From the NCBI GenBank assembly GCA_030427635.1, contig JAUIBA010000002.1, forward strand, positions 1 to 64,000: DNA of 64,000 nt, read 5' to 3'. The position numbers and the translations under genes were made by a program. This document shows, piece by piece, positions 28,402 to 36,022 of this stretch. Source of the stretch: Bacteroidia bacterium (lineage in GTDB: Bacteria > Bacteroidota > Bacteroidia > Chitinophagales > Chitinophagaceae). Position 1 is the first letter of the stretch, and the number at the start of each line of letters is the position of its first letter. The notes under the pieces were generated by a model. The model was not told the DNA's origin. It saw nothing but the letters and a program-made list of their open reading frames with translations, and made no database searches.

Positions 28402-29175
28402 ATGACTGATGTGGCAAAACTGAAGCAACTACTGGATGAAAAAGTAAAGGTGTATAATACGCCATCGTTTATCAAGAATGACCCCATTACCATACCACAT
28501 AGTTATACCCACAAGCAGGATATAGAAATAGCGGGCTTATTTTCAGCAACGCTGGCCTGGGGCAACCGAACTACCATAATCAATAGCTGCCGGAAGTTGA
28601 TGCAGCTGATGGATAATGCTCCCTATGATTTTGTAACACAACATAATGAAACTGACTTGCGTAGTTTTTTGCAGTTTGTACATCGCACGTTTAAAGCTAC
28701 AGACTTATTGTATTTCATCTCTTTTCTCCGGCGGCATTATGCAGTAAGCAATACTCTTGAAGATGCTTTTGTACCCGGTGCCAGGTATACGGAAGTAAAT
28801 ACAGGTGCAGCACTGATACATTATCATAACTATTTTTTTGCAGAGGAGCATCCGGAGCGTACCCGCAAGCATGTGGCTACACCAGTGCGCAACTCGGCCT
28901 GCAAGCGGCTGAACATGTACCTGCGGTGGATGGTGCGTAAAGACCGTCAGGGTGTGGACTTTGGTATATGGAAAAAGATAAAACCGCATCAGCTCATATG
29001 CCCGCTGGATGTGCACGTAGCCAGGGTGGCATACAGGCTCAATCTGATACCAACAGAAAAGGCTGACTGGAAAAATGCAGTGGCGCTTACAGAACAACTA
29101 AAACAACTAAACCCAGCCGACCCTGCAGTATATGATTATGCACTTTTTGGTCTGGGAGCAGAAGAGCGCTTCTAA
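28402..29175 (+). CDS. TIGR02757-family protein of unknown function
   Basis: The 257-residue protein matches the Bacteroidota/Chlorobi TIGR02757 family, with a predominantly helical fold. Stretches I recognise are DPITIPHSYTHKQDIEIAGLFSATLAWGNR, FVHRTFKATDLLYFISFLRRHY, ACKRLNMYLRWMVRKDRQGVDFGIWKKI and PLDVHVARVAYRLNLI. The second half resembles DNA-glycosylase-type HhH proteins in the RLNMYLRWM and PLDVHV patterns, but no function has been established to my knowledge. It lies 25 bases after the S41 gene and ends 2 bases from the convergent GT39-like gene. Confidence 0.8.
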   Translation: MTDVAKLKQLLDEKVKVYNTPSFIKNDPITIPHSYTHKQDIEIAGLFSATLAWGNRTTIINSCRKLMQLMDNAPYDFVTQHNETDLRSFLQFVHRTFKATDLLYFISFLRRHYAVSNTLEDAFVPGARYTEVNTGAALIHYHNYFFAEEHPERTRKHVATPVRNSACKRLNMYLRWMVRKDRQGVDFGIWKKIKPHQLICPLDVHVARVAYRLNLIPTEKADWKNAVALTEQLKQLNPADPAVYDYALFGLGAEERF

Positions 29176-29177
29176 CC

Positions 29178-30815
29178 TTAACGAAAGCGCAGCAGATAAT
29201 ACTGCTTCATGGCAGTTGCTCTGGTTTTGGGGTTCAGAAACTCAGGAGTAAGCTCGCTTACTTTATAGAACGAACCGGTACGAACCACTTCATATTTCAG
29301 ATTTGTTTTCAGCAGGTCTTCCATACCCCTGCCCGATGTGAGCAGGTAGGGCTTTTGCAATGAAGCAAGCGTATCTATCCCACTTATTACTCCCTCTGCA
29401 TAAAAGTGCATTGCATTCAGCGGGTCATCTGCCTTATATGATACCACATCTGACGCAGCTATGTGCTGCTGCTGCATATACCTACCCACCTGTGAGCCTA
29501 CCTGATACTGCAGCAGTGGTGCATAGAAGAAATTAGTAAAGAAGATATTGACAATGATAATAGCTGCAGCGGGTAGCCACAGCAGCTTACCCGTGAGGTT
29601 TTTGCTGAATACCAGAAATACCCACACTACAGTAAGTACTATCCACAATAAAATGACCATATTGCCCGCAGGGAAAACATAGCTGATGATGAGCAGAATA
29701 ACCGCAAGCAGCAGAAAGGAGATAGTGCCATGTGAATATAGCAGTACCTTGTTCAGACGAATGTTTTCCATAGACACAGCTATGTACCGTGCGGTAATAA
29801 TAGCAGCCAGCGGAAAAGCAACGAATATGTAGTGTGGCAACTGGTATGCCGATGACCCAAGTGCCAGATATGCAAGGATGAAGCCGCCTGTAGTAATCCA
29901 CTCCTGCCCTTGCTGCAGCCGGAGCCGCTGACGCACCAGTACAATACAGTTAGTAATAAGCCCGGTCATAAACAGGAATATCCACGGCAGGAACGACCAT
30001 AACATATTGAGCAGCAGAAAGTCAATTCCGGCGCCATTATTCCACGGGCTCTCCCCTGTAATGCGGCCAAAGCTCTGCGACCAATAGAAAAACCTGAGGC
30101 CAGATACACCAATGGCTCCGTTCACGTGTTTTTCCGGATGCATATCGAACTGCTGGTACAGACCTACGCTCATGGGTATGAGCAACAATGCTATTACTAC
30201 AATAGCCAGCAGGTGTGCCGGATTAAAAATGTTTTTCCAGTTGCGCTGCAGCAGCCAGTGCGTACCAAAGCCAAATACAGGCACCATAAGTGCAATAGGC
30301 CCTTTTGTCATCATGCCGCAGGCTATTGCTGCCGCACCACCCAGCAGATACATTATTTTACGGCTGTGTGCCCATTCCTGTATGAGCCACATTGCAGTTA
30401 TAACCCATGCCATTAGTAAAGTATCGCACCGTATATCATTTGTCATGAGAAACATACCCTGGCAGGATGCCAGTATCAGCGCAGCCATGCGCCCTGTAGC
30501 ATCGTCATATAACCTTTTGCCCAGGCGGTAAGTAGGGAATAGAGACCATATAGCGAAAAGTACAGAGGGGAGTTTATAACCAATATTACCTACCCCGAAG
30601 ATGCGCATACCAAGGGCACTGAGCCAGAATAGCATTGGTGGCTTGTCCAGATATTCTGCGCCACGGTCATAAATGTGCAGATAGTCACCGCTACGCATCA
30701 TTTCCCTGCTTATCTCGGCATATTGTGAGGCATCTACATCCATAGTATCTACCCGCAGCGCAGTGAAGTATAGCAGACCTATTATAATGAATATCCAGAA
30801 TGGAATCTTTGGCAT
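29178..30815 (-). CDS. ArnT/GT39-like glycosyltransferase, integral membrane
   Basis: The protein of about 545 residues has roughly twelve helices. The first periplasmic loop has the GT-C acidic motif and downstream signature VDASQYAEISREMMRSGDYL...AEYLDKPPMLFWLSALGMRIFG, as in ArnT and related lipid-linked sugar transferases. GKRLYDDATGRMAALILAS and WLIQEWAHSRK follow. The soluble C-terminus (about 445-545) is short. ArnT adds aminoarabinose to lipid A; the sugar and acceptor here are unknown. The ATG at 30815 is chosen because the upstream in-frame start at 30896 would overlap the divergent epimerase gene and add 27 hydrophilic residues. Confidence 0.85.
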   Translation of the reverse strand: MPKIPFWIFIIIGLLYFTALRVDTMDVDASQYAEISREMMRSGDYLHIYDRGAEYLDKPPMLFWLSALGMRIFGVGNIGYKLPSVLFAIWSLFPTYRLGKRLYDDATGRMAALILASCQGMFLMTNDIRCDTLLMAWVITAMWLIQEWAHSRKIMYLLGGAAAIACGMMTKGPIALMVPVFGFGTHWLLQRNWKNIFNPAHLLAIVVIALLLIPMSVGLYQQFDMHPEKHVNGAIGVSGLRFFYWSQSFGRITGESPWNNGAGIDFLLLNMLWSFLPWIFLFMTGLITNCIVLVRQRLRLQQGQEWITTGGFILAYLALGSSAYQLPHYIFVAFPLAAIITARYIAVSMENIRLNKVLLYSHGTISFLLLAVILLIISYVFPAGNMVILLWIVLTVVWVFLVFSKNLTGKLLWLPAAAIIIVNIFFTNFFYAPLLQYQVGSQVGRYMQQQHIAASDVVSYKADDPLNAMHFYAEGVISGIDTLASLQKPYLLTSGRGMEDLLKTNLKYEVVRTGSFYKVSELTPEFLNPKTRATAMKQYYLLRFR

Positions 30816-30887
30816 GATAAAGTCATATTCTGTTTCCGGTAACCAGGAAACCTTTTCTGTGCGCAAAATTAGTCGCAATTTTATCCC

Positions 30888-31934
30888 ATGCTGCAATTAA
30901 AACATTATTCCTTTGAGCTGCCTTTCCAATATCCCTTCACTACAGGTAAGGGAACCAAGACACATCAGCCTACATTGGTGGTTAGTCTTGGGCTGGCAGC
31001 GCTCAGGGGTTTCGGAGAGGCTCCGGCTATCAGTTACTATGATGTGACCGTAGATGATATGGTGGCCTTGCTGGAAAGCAAACGACCGCTAATAGAGCGT
31101 TATGCTTTGATAGACCCGCAGCGATTCTGGCATTTTCTGCATCATCTTATCCCGGGACAGCATTTTCTCACTGCGGCGCTGGATATAGCGGCATGGGACC
31201 TTTTTTCACAGATGCGACGCATGCCGCTGCACAAGCTGCTGGGCATAACATGGAATGATGGACCTCTTACAGACTACACCATAGGCGTGGGTACTGGTGA
31301 GGAAATGACAGATAAGATACAGGCTCATCCATGGCCTGTATATAAAGTAAAGTGCAGCAGCCCCCATGATATAGATAAGCTGCGGAGGATAAGAGCAGTT
31401 ACCGCTGCCCGCCTGCGGGTAGATGCCAATGAGAGCTGGACGCTGGAAGATGCGCGCCTGCTACTGCCAGAGCTGCAGCAATTGGGTGTGGAGCTGGTGG
31501 AGCAACCCCTGCACCGCGATGCCTGGAATGAGATGAAAGAACTGAAGGCAACTTCTCCCCTGCCACTATATGCCGATGAAAGCTGCCGTACTGAGGATGA
31601 TGTAAAAAAATGTGCGGAATCGTTTCATGGTATTAATATAAAGCTCACCAAGTGTGGCGGTATTACCCCCGCCATGCGTATGATAAAAGAAGCCCGCACA
31701 CTGGACCTGAAAGTAATGATGGGCTGCATGAGTGAAAGTACTATAGGTATAGCAGCCATAGCTCAGTTAATGCCACTGCTGGATGAGCTGGATGCAGATG
31801 GCCCCCTGCTGCTGGCCGAAGATGTGGCGGAAGGAATACGGTATGATAATGGCAGGCTTATACCCTCCGGTATGCCCGGGCTGGGAATAAGATTTACCGG
31901 GCAAAGGAAATCGCAACTGTTTAACGCAGGATAA
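30888..31934 (+). CDS. Dipeptide epimerase (enolase superfamily)
   Basis: The 348-residue protein has the two-domain enolase-superfamily layout with muconate-lactonizing and L-Ala-D/L-Glu epimerase motifs. Catalytic bases are Lys155 in YKVKC (with Lys153) and Lys252 in NIKLTKCGGI. Metal ligands are Asp179 (RVDANESW), Glu205 (VEQPL) and Asp230 (YADESC). MGCMSEST near residue 284 forms the barrel end. L-Ala-D/L-Glu epimerases recycle murein peptides; other dipeptide specificities exist, so the exact substrate is inferred. The gene is divergent from the GT39-like gene. Confidence 0.9.
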   Translation: MLQLKHYSFELPFQYPFTTGKGTKTHQPTLVVSLGLAALRGFGEAPAISYYDVTVDDMVALLESKRPLIERYALIDPQRFWHFLHHLIPGQHFLTAALDIAAWDLFSQMRRMPLHKLLGITWNDGPLTDYTIGVGTGEEMTDKIQAHPWPVYKVKCSSPHDIDKLRRIRAVTAARLRVDANESWTLEDARLLLPELQQLGVELVEQPLHRDAWNEMKELKATSPLPLYADESCRTEDDVKKCAESFHGINIKLTKCGGITPAMRMIKEARTLDLKVMMGCMSESTIGIAAIAQLMPLLDELDADGPLLLAEDVAEGIRYDNGRLIPSGMPGLGIRFTGQRKSQLFNAG

Positions 31935-31942
31935 TAACGTGG

Positions 31943-32179
31943 CTATTCGTCTATCTGCTGTTTTCTGCGGCTGAGTGCAAATAGTATATAAAACACCGTG
32001 AGAAATATCAGATAATCTATAAACAGGAATACCAGATATACCTTACCGGCCAGGCCGCTGAAAAAAGGAATGCCCCGCAGATGGGTGAACCGCCACATGA
32101 ACAGCAGACTAACCGGTATAGAAAACACCAGACAACTAACCAGTACACGACGGTTAAAAAACTCTTTGATAGCACTCAT
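31943..32179 (-). CDS. Small membrane protein with two helices, unknown
   Basis: The 78-residue protein has two hydrophobic helices (about 12-30 and 42-68), a basic N-terminus and a polar tail (SRRKQQIDE). I do not recognise a family. It converges with the epimerase gene (8-base gap) and lies downstream of the phage-like repressor gene on the same strand, 51 bases after it, so it may be read through from there. Confidence 0.6.
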   Translation of the reverse strand: MSAIKEFFNRRVLVSCLVFSIPVSLLFMWRFTHLRGIPFFSGLAGKVYLVFLFIDYLIFLTVFYILFALSRRKQQIDE

Positions 32180-32230
32180 AAGTATAAAAGTCTGGTTGCC
32201 GGGGAAAATTACAGAGAAAATGGCAATCGG

Positions 32231-33049
32231 TTACTTCCCTTCCATCATCCGCTTCATTTCCATTACATCCATTTCCAGGTCTGCAAGGCGGTGATATACT
32301 TCAGCAGGTTCGCTGAAGTCGCTACTTATTTTCATGCGGCCATACCATACTTCTTTTACATCTTCAGGGTCTATTTCTATAGTGGGGAACTCGTGCCTGT
32401 GTACAACCGTATCTGATTTCAGATAGAGTTTGCCCCGCTCTTTCAGTCTGTTTACTACACGCTTAATAGCTACTCCTCCTTTATGTACCACAATATATAC
32501 GCGGTTGTCGCGTATTTTGTCCAGACTCTCTATCCACTCACCTATCACCCGGTCGCCATGCAGCACATTGGGTGCCATTGATGGCCCTTCCACCTCAAAC
32601 ATTCTGTATGTAGCATTGCTCAGCCCCGGCAGACGGAAGGTAGGCAGCGTTTCTATAAACTCTGCATCGCCAAACCCCAGCAGATAGCCAGCCCGTGCTT
32701 TTACCGGTACATAGATGATGTTATCGTTTCCGCTGCTGTCAACGGTTATGATACGGGGCATACTACTGTAACCCTGCTGCTGCGGAAAGGCTCCACGCAG
32801 CATAAGGTCTTTTTCCATGCTTTTCACATCCTCATCTTCCTGAGCGTTTTCCATGTTCTTTGACAAAAGTTTGTCAAGACTTACGCCAAAATACTTGGCC
32901 AGAGAACGGAGTGTTTCCACATTGGGCTCGCTTATGCCGGCTTCATAGTTGGCTATGGTGGTACGGCCTATACCAATGTCAGAGCTAAGCGCATCCTGCG
33001 TTTTGCCCATTTTCTTTCTCAGAAACTTCAGGTTGTTTGCTAAGTACAT
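32231..33049 (-). CDS. XRE/S24 LexA-like repressor of the Mu-like cassette
   Basis: The 272-residue protein has an N-terminal XRE helix-turn-helix (about 1-60; KTQDALSSDIGIGRTTIANYEAG). A linker leads to a C-terminal S24/LexA peptidase-type domain (about 115-235). The cleavage-type dipeptide Ala120-Gly121 (VKARAGYLLG), Ser157 (EVEGPSMAP) and Lys196 (VAIKRV) supply all parts needed for RecA-stimulated self-cleavage, as in LexA and phage repressors. The last 35 residues look coiled-coil. It is divergent from the MuB-like operon, with GGAAT repeats in between, so it probably represses that operon and releases it after DNA damage (inference). A CAAAGTTA box 6 bases before its start suggests a leaderless transcript. 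Confidence 0.9.
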   Translation of the reverse strand: MYLANNLKFLRKKMGKTQDALSSDIGIGRTTIANYEAGISEPNVETLRSLAKYFGVSLDKLLSKNMENAQEDEDVKSMEKDLMLRGAFPQQQGYSSMPRIITVDSSGNDNIIYVPVKARAGYLLGFGDAEFIETLPTFRLPGLSNATYRMFEVEGPSMAPNVLHGDRVIGEWIESLDKIRDNRVYIVVHKGGVAIKRVVNRLKERGKLYLKSDTVVHRHEFPTIEIDPEDVKEVWYGRMKISSDFSEPAEVYHRLADLEMDVMEMKRMMEGK

Positions 33050-33054
33050 GGCTA

Positions 33055-33062
33055 CAAAGTTA
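33055..33062 (-). promoter_or_regulatory. Candidate -7 element of the repressor gene (leaderless)
   Basis: On the minus strand this reads TAACTTTG, matching the Bacteroidota -7 consensus TAnnTTTG. It ends 6 bases before the repressor ATG at 33049, so transcription would begin at or next to the start codon, as for the leaderless cI message of phage lambda. No TTG was found at the usual distance upstream, so activation may be needed. Confidence 0.45.
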
Positions 33063-33134
33063 GGAATATTTTTCCATAAAATTTGGAATTGACAAAATAA
33101 TTGGAATATCTTTGTGTCGTGATTGATGACAATC
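33063..33134. promoter_or_regulatory. Operator region with GGAAT repeats and a rightward promoter
   Basis: GGAAT recurs at 33063, 33085 and 33103. The first is part of the inverted repeat GGAA-tattt-TTCC (33063-33075). A rightward promoter fits TTTG at 33082-33085, a 21-base spacer and TATCTTTG at 33107-33114, so two repeats overlap the promoter. A second inverted repeat, GATTG-atga-CAATC, spans 33121-33134 at the expected transcription start. These are candidate operators for the divergent XRE/S24 repressor. Confidence 0.5.
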
Positions 33135-33254
33135 GTTCATAAAAATACAAATAACCTGACAATAATGCCAGAATGTTTGTCGGAACACCAAAGAAAAGTA
33201 CTCCCAATAAAGACAGACCCAACCACTATCATAAACACAAAAAACCAGAAGACT

Positions 33255-34109
33255 ATGACACACGAACAGAAAAAACAGGTAAGAGACGCTCTGCTGCGCT
33301 ATGTGAATAACTTCCCCACACAGGCTGCCGCGGCACAGACACTGGACCGCGTGAGCGCATCTACCATATCATTAATAAAAAATCATAACTGGGATTTGCT
33401 CAGCGACAGGTTGTGGCAACATATATCCCGTCAGGTAGGCTTTTACTGTGGCGACTGGCAAACAGCGGATACCAGTGTATATATGCTGATGCGCATTTTG
33501 CTGGGCGATGCACAACGCTACGGAATGGCATATGGCATCACCATGCCGTCCGGAGCAGGCAAAACGTTCAGTGCTGCACACTATGCTCATGCTTATGACA
33601 ATGTATTGTATATAGCCGGGAGAGAACACTATAACCGCAAATCTTTCCTCACAGCGCTGCTGCGTATAGCAGGCTGTGAAGAGCCGGAGCCCACAACACC
33701 GGGAATGCTGCGCCAGCTGTCACAGATAATAACAGAAAAAGATCAGCCGCTGGTGCTGATAGATGACGCCCACTTGCTACGCGACAGAGTATTGCACCTG
33801 GTAGTACTGTTGCTCAACAGTTTGCACAGCTCTGCTGGTATCATCCTGCTGGGCGATGCCCAGCTCCGCATGCGCATAATAGATGGTGTAAGACTAAAGA
33901 AACCGGGATTTGAGGAAATATTTCAGAGCATAGGCAAACGCTTTGTAACAATGAGCAGCATGGCACCATCGGACATTCCTATGCTATGCCGGGCCAATGG
34001 GGTGCATGATGAGGATGTAATAGCATACATATCGGGAGAGTCTGGCAACAATCTGCATACGGCTACCCTGCTCATTAATCAGTATGTGCCACAGCAACAG
34101 GCAGCCTAA
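33255..34109 (+). CDS. MuB-like AAA+ ATPase
   Basis: The 284-residue protein resembles transposition ATPases of the MuB family. An N-terminal helical, HTH-like region (about 1-60; NFPTQAAAAQTLDRVSAST then ISLIKNHNWDLLSDRLW) corresponds to the MuB N-domain. The AAA+ core has Walker A PSGAGKT (98-104), Walker B VLIDDAH (167-173) and a sensor-1-like IILLGDAQLR. MuB loads on target DNA and stimulates MuA; no MuA is encoded here. The ATG at 33255 is preferred because the family homology begins there; an in-frame start at 33126, near the promoter, would add about 43 residues. It is the first gene of a five-gene operon. Confidence 0.8.
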   Translation: MTHEQKKQVRDALLRYVNNFPTQAAAAQTLDRVSASTISLIKNHNWDLLSDRLWQHISRQVGFYCGDWQTADTSVYMLMRILLGDAQRYGMAYGITMPSGAGKTFSAAHYAHAYDNVLYIAGREHYNRKSFLTALLRIAGCEEPEPTTPGMLRQLSQIITEKDQPLVLIDDAHLLRDRVLHLVVLLLNSLHSSAGIILLGDAQLRMRIIDGVRLKKPGFEEIFQSIGKRFVTMSSMAPSDIPMLCRANGVHDEDVIAYISGESGNNLHTATLLINQYVPQQQAA

Positions 34110-34141
34110 CCGTATAACAAAAAAATAAAAACAGATATATT

Positions 34142-34576
34142 ATGCAATACGCAACACTTCCCGCAGCAATGGCTGCAACTCAGGTATCATATGCCAGCTT
34201 TAATACAGGAACGGAAGCCGCAACACAGCCGTTTACTGTGCTGCAATACCCAACCCTGCAGGTAAACCGTACACCGCAGCGCCTGCTGCATGTGATAGCG
34301 CTGGCTCTGGATATGAATCCGGAATGCTATCGTACGCGGTCCCGTGTACGCAGCATTGTAGAGCTGCGCTTTCTGGCCAGTCTGCTGCTGAGGCGCTATT
34401 TTCCTGCGCTTACGCTACAGCAGATAGGCGCTTACTTCGGAGGTCAGGACCATACCTCTGTTATAAACGGCATCAGCAGAGCAAATGAGCTCATTTATGT
34501 GCGGGATGCATCCTTTGTCAAAAAATATAACACCGTAATAAACTCTGTAAACTCATGGCTAAAAAGAGGTGTATAA
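34142..34576 (+). CDS. Stand-alone DnaA domain IV-like DNA-binding protein
   Basis: The 144-residue protein carries, from about residue 45 to 140, a domain like the C-terminal DnaA-box-binding domain of the replication initiator: RSIVELRFLASLLLRRYF, LTLQQIGAYFGGQDHTSV and NGISRANELI. The DHT triplet (103-105), which reads bases in the major groove in DnaA, is intact, while the preceding FGGRD arginine is glutamine (Gln102). No AAA+ domain is present; the neighbouring ATPase gene, 32 bases upstream, could supply one. Residues 1-40 are Ala/Thr-rich and probably disordered. Proteins with this domain occur in some phages and mobile elements. The role here is unknown. Confidence 0.8.
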   Translation: MQYATLPAAMAATQVSYASFNTGTEAATQPFTVLQYPTLQVNRTPQRLLHVIALALDMNPECYRTRSRVRSIVELRFLASLLLRRYFPALTLQQIGAYFGGQDHTSVINGISRANELIYVRDASFVKKYNTVINSVNSWLKRGV

Positions 34577-34872
34577 GATTACGCATAAACCGCCAGCGCG
34601 TAGAGGCCCTTCATGAGATATGCGGGGAAATGCTGGACGACTTCACGCCCGATAATGAACACCGTCAGCTACTGCGGGAGTACATGGTGGAGCTGCGCTA
34701 CAGATTGGAAGAACTCCTGGAGCGCAATCAGGAACTCTACACACTTATGCTGGGCAATACCGAGGCGGTAGCATTTTATCAGCTATGGCAGATGCTGGAT
34801 ATAAGACATGATAAGTATGCACACCTTATAGTAAATGACCTGCTGCGCAAAATGAGCAATCTGGCAGCATAG
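34555..34872 (+). CDS. Unknown helical protein in the Mu-like operon
   Basis: The 105-residue protein begins inside the end of the preceding gene (22-base overlap), which suggests translational coupling. It starts with a basic segment (MAKKRCIRLRINRQRVEAL) and continues with amphipathic helices (EYMVELRYRLEELLERNQELY; MLDIRHDKYAHLIVNDLLRKM). I do not recognise a family. The small size and charge fit a phage early-region accessory protein. Confidence 0.7.
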   Translation: MAKKRCIRLRINRQRVEALHEICGEMLDDFTPDNEHRQLLREYMVELRYRLEELLERNQELYTLMLGNTEAVAFYQLWQMLDIRHDKYAHLIVNDLLRKMSNLAA

Positions 34873-34910
34873 CAAAACAATAAACCCTGAATCATTAAAA
34901 AACAAACAAA

Positions 34911-35411
34911 ATGAAGAAAGCGAAGGAGAAGATAAGTAAGACAAAGTTTGAAGAGGCTGTAGCCCGCTACACAAATGCAATGCAACGGGAGGCCATGATA
35001 AACAGAATGATGGAAGATGAAATAAATGAGATACTGGCAAAACATGAAGAATCATTGCAAACCATAGCAGACGAAAAGAAAAAAGCTTTCGATATGGCAC
35101 ATGCATACTGCACTGCCAATAAGCAGCGGCTTTTTACAAAACGGCGCAGTATAGGGCTTGCTGACGGTATTGCCGGTTTCAGGCTGGGTACGCCTCGGCT
35201 GCGAACAAACTCAGGTAGCGGGTGGCAGGACGTGGTAGGCCGGCTTAAAGAGGTGCTTCCCGGCTATGTGCGCACTACCGAGGAGCCTGCCCGGGACATG
35301 CTGCTGGCAGACAGGAACAAGCCAGATGTAGCGCCACTGCTGGTGCAGCTGGGCCTGCAGGTAGTACAGGACGACCTTTTCTATATACAGCCGCATAAAG
35401 CGGCAGCATAA
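34911..35411 (+). CDS. Gam-like host-nuclease inhibitor
   Basis: The 166-residue protein has the layout of phage Mu Gam-family DNA-end-binding proteins. A long N-terminal coiled-coil-like helix contains AMINRMMEDEINEILAKHEESLQ and then AYCTANKQRLF. A beta-region follows (GIAGFRLGTPRLR), then a helical segment with DVVGRLKEVLPGYVRTTEEPARDMLLADR, and the closing VVQDDLFYIQP. Gam protects linear DNA ends from RecBCD-type nucleases and is a Ku homologue. Here it is encoded downstream of MuB-like and DnaA-IV-like genes with no transposase. The assignment rests on pattern and context. Confidence 0.75.
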   Translation: MKKAKEKISKTKFEEAVARYTNAMQREAMINRMMEDEINEILAKHEESLQTIADEKKKAFDMAHAYCTANKQRLFTKRRSIGLADGIAGFRLGTPRLRTNSGSGWQDVVGRLKEVLPGYVRTTEEPARDMLLADRNKPDVAPLLVQLGLQVVQDDLFYIQPHKAAA

Positions 35412-35440
35412 TAAAACATAACTAACCAAAAACAACCAAC

Positions 35441-35659
35441 ATGCAACAGGATTATACAGAGTTTCTGCACACGGGCAATGAAGTGCCACCGGCTGTTTAC
35501 CATGCTATTCCCAAACGCACGACTACCCGCAGACAAAATAAACATGACATGCTGCTGACCTTTATCACTTATGCTAATACCCCTGGCCGTAAACGAAAAC
35601 GATATGTAGCCCCTGTATTGCAGCCTGTCATGCGCGCTCTGAGATTCCTGTTTCTGTAA
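35441..35659 (+). CDS. Small basic protein at the end of the Mu-like operon
   Basis: The 72-residue protein is rich in Arg, Lys and Thr (IPKRTTTRRQNKHDM; GRKRKRYVAPVLQPVMRALRF). I do not recognise a family. It is taken as real because its ATG follows an ACCAAAAACAACCAAC leader resembling the AC-rich leaders of the other genes in this operon, and because a hairpin follows. The charge suggests DNA or RNA binding. Confidence 0.55.
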   Translation: MQQDYTEFLHTGNEVPPAVYHAIPKRTTTRRQNKHDMLLTFITYANTPGRKRKRYVAPVLQPVMRALRFLFL

Positions 35660-35677
35660 ACAATTACCTGTACCCTT

Positions 35678-35708
35678 ATCCTGCTGCCCCGCTGTCGGGC
35701 GGCAGGAT
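35678..35708 (+). terminator. Hairpin ending the Mu-like operon
   Basis: Arms ATCCTGCTGCCC and GGGCGGCAGGAT pair over 12 positions with one T-G wobble around a 7-base loop, 18 bases after the stop codon at 35659. No strong T-run follows, so termination may be partial. Confidence 0.6.
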
Positions 35709-35848
35709 ATTATGTTTCTGGAATGTTAGAAAATCAAGATGTATAATCAATCGCAAAACCGGGTCCGGTAATATTGTAACAAAATCTCTCTGAAGATAAA
35801 AATGCAAAAAGGAAATATCACATAATACGCTTATTATCAATAAAATAA

Positions 35849-35879
35849 TTTGGAGGTAAGTTAGAAACAATTAAATTTG
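35849..35879 (+). promoter_or_regulatory. Consensus Bacteroidota promoter for the 38-residue microprotein
   Basis: TTTG at 35849-35852, a 19-base spacer and TAAATTTG at 35872-35879 fit the -33/-7 consensus (TTG-N17-23-TAnnTTTG). The ATG of the microprotein is at 35885, so the mRNA would be leaderless or nearly so. Confidence 0.7.
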
Positions 35880-35884
35880 TACTA

Positions 35885-36001
35885 ATGAACGCCAAATATA
35901 CAGACCGCTACGTCCGCACATCAGATGTTACCACTTATATATTAGTGGCATTTGTAGTGCTTACGGTAATGGCAGGCGCAGTAAAAATCTTCTTCTTCTG
36001 A
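35885..36001 (+). CDS. 38-residue single-helix membrane microprotein
   Basis: Reading ATG at 35885 to TGA at 35999-36001 gives 38 residues: a polar N-terminus (MNAKYTDRYVRTSDVTT), one hydrophobic helix (YILVAFVVLTVMAGAVKIFFF) and no tail. A consensus promoter lies five bases upstream and the next gene is convergent, so it is a stand-alone unit. I do not recognise a family. Single-helix proteins of this size often act as subunits or regulators of membrane complexes, but no partner can be named. It may belong to the host rather than to the Mu-like cassette. Confidence 0.65.
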   Translation: MNAKYTDRYVRTSDVTTYILVAFVVLTVMAGAVKIFFF

Positions 36002-36022
36002 TTCCGTTATTAACGGGTATTC

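Noticed and set aside
34815-34823. GTATGCACA, a DnaA-box-like sequence in the Mu-like operon
   Set aside because: A single one-mismatch site inside a coding region, at the frequency expected by chance.
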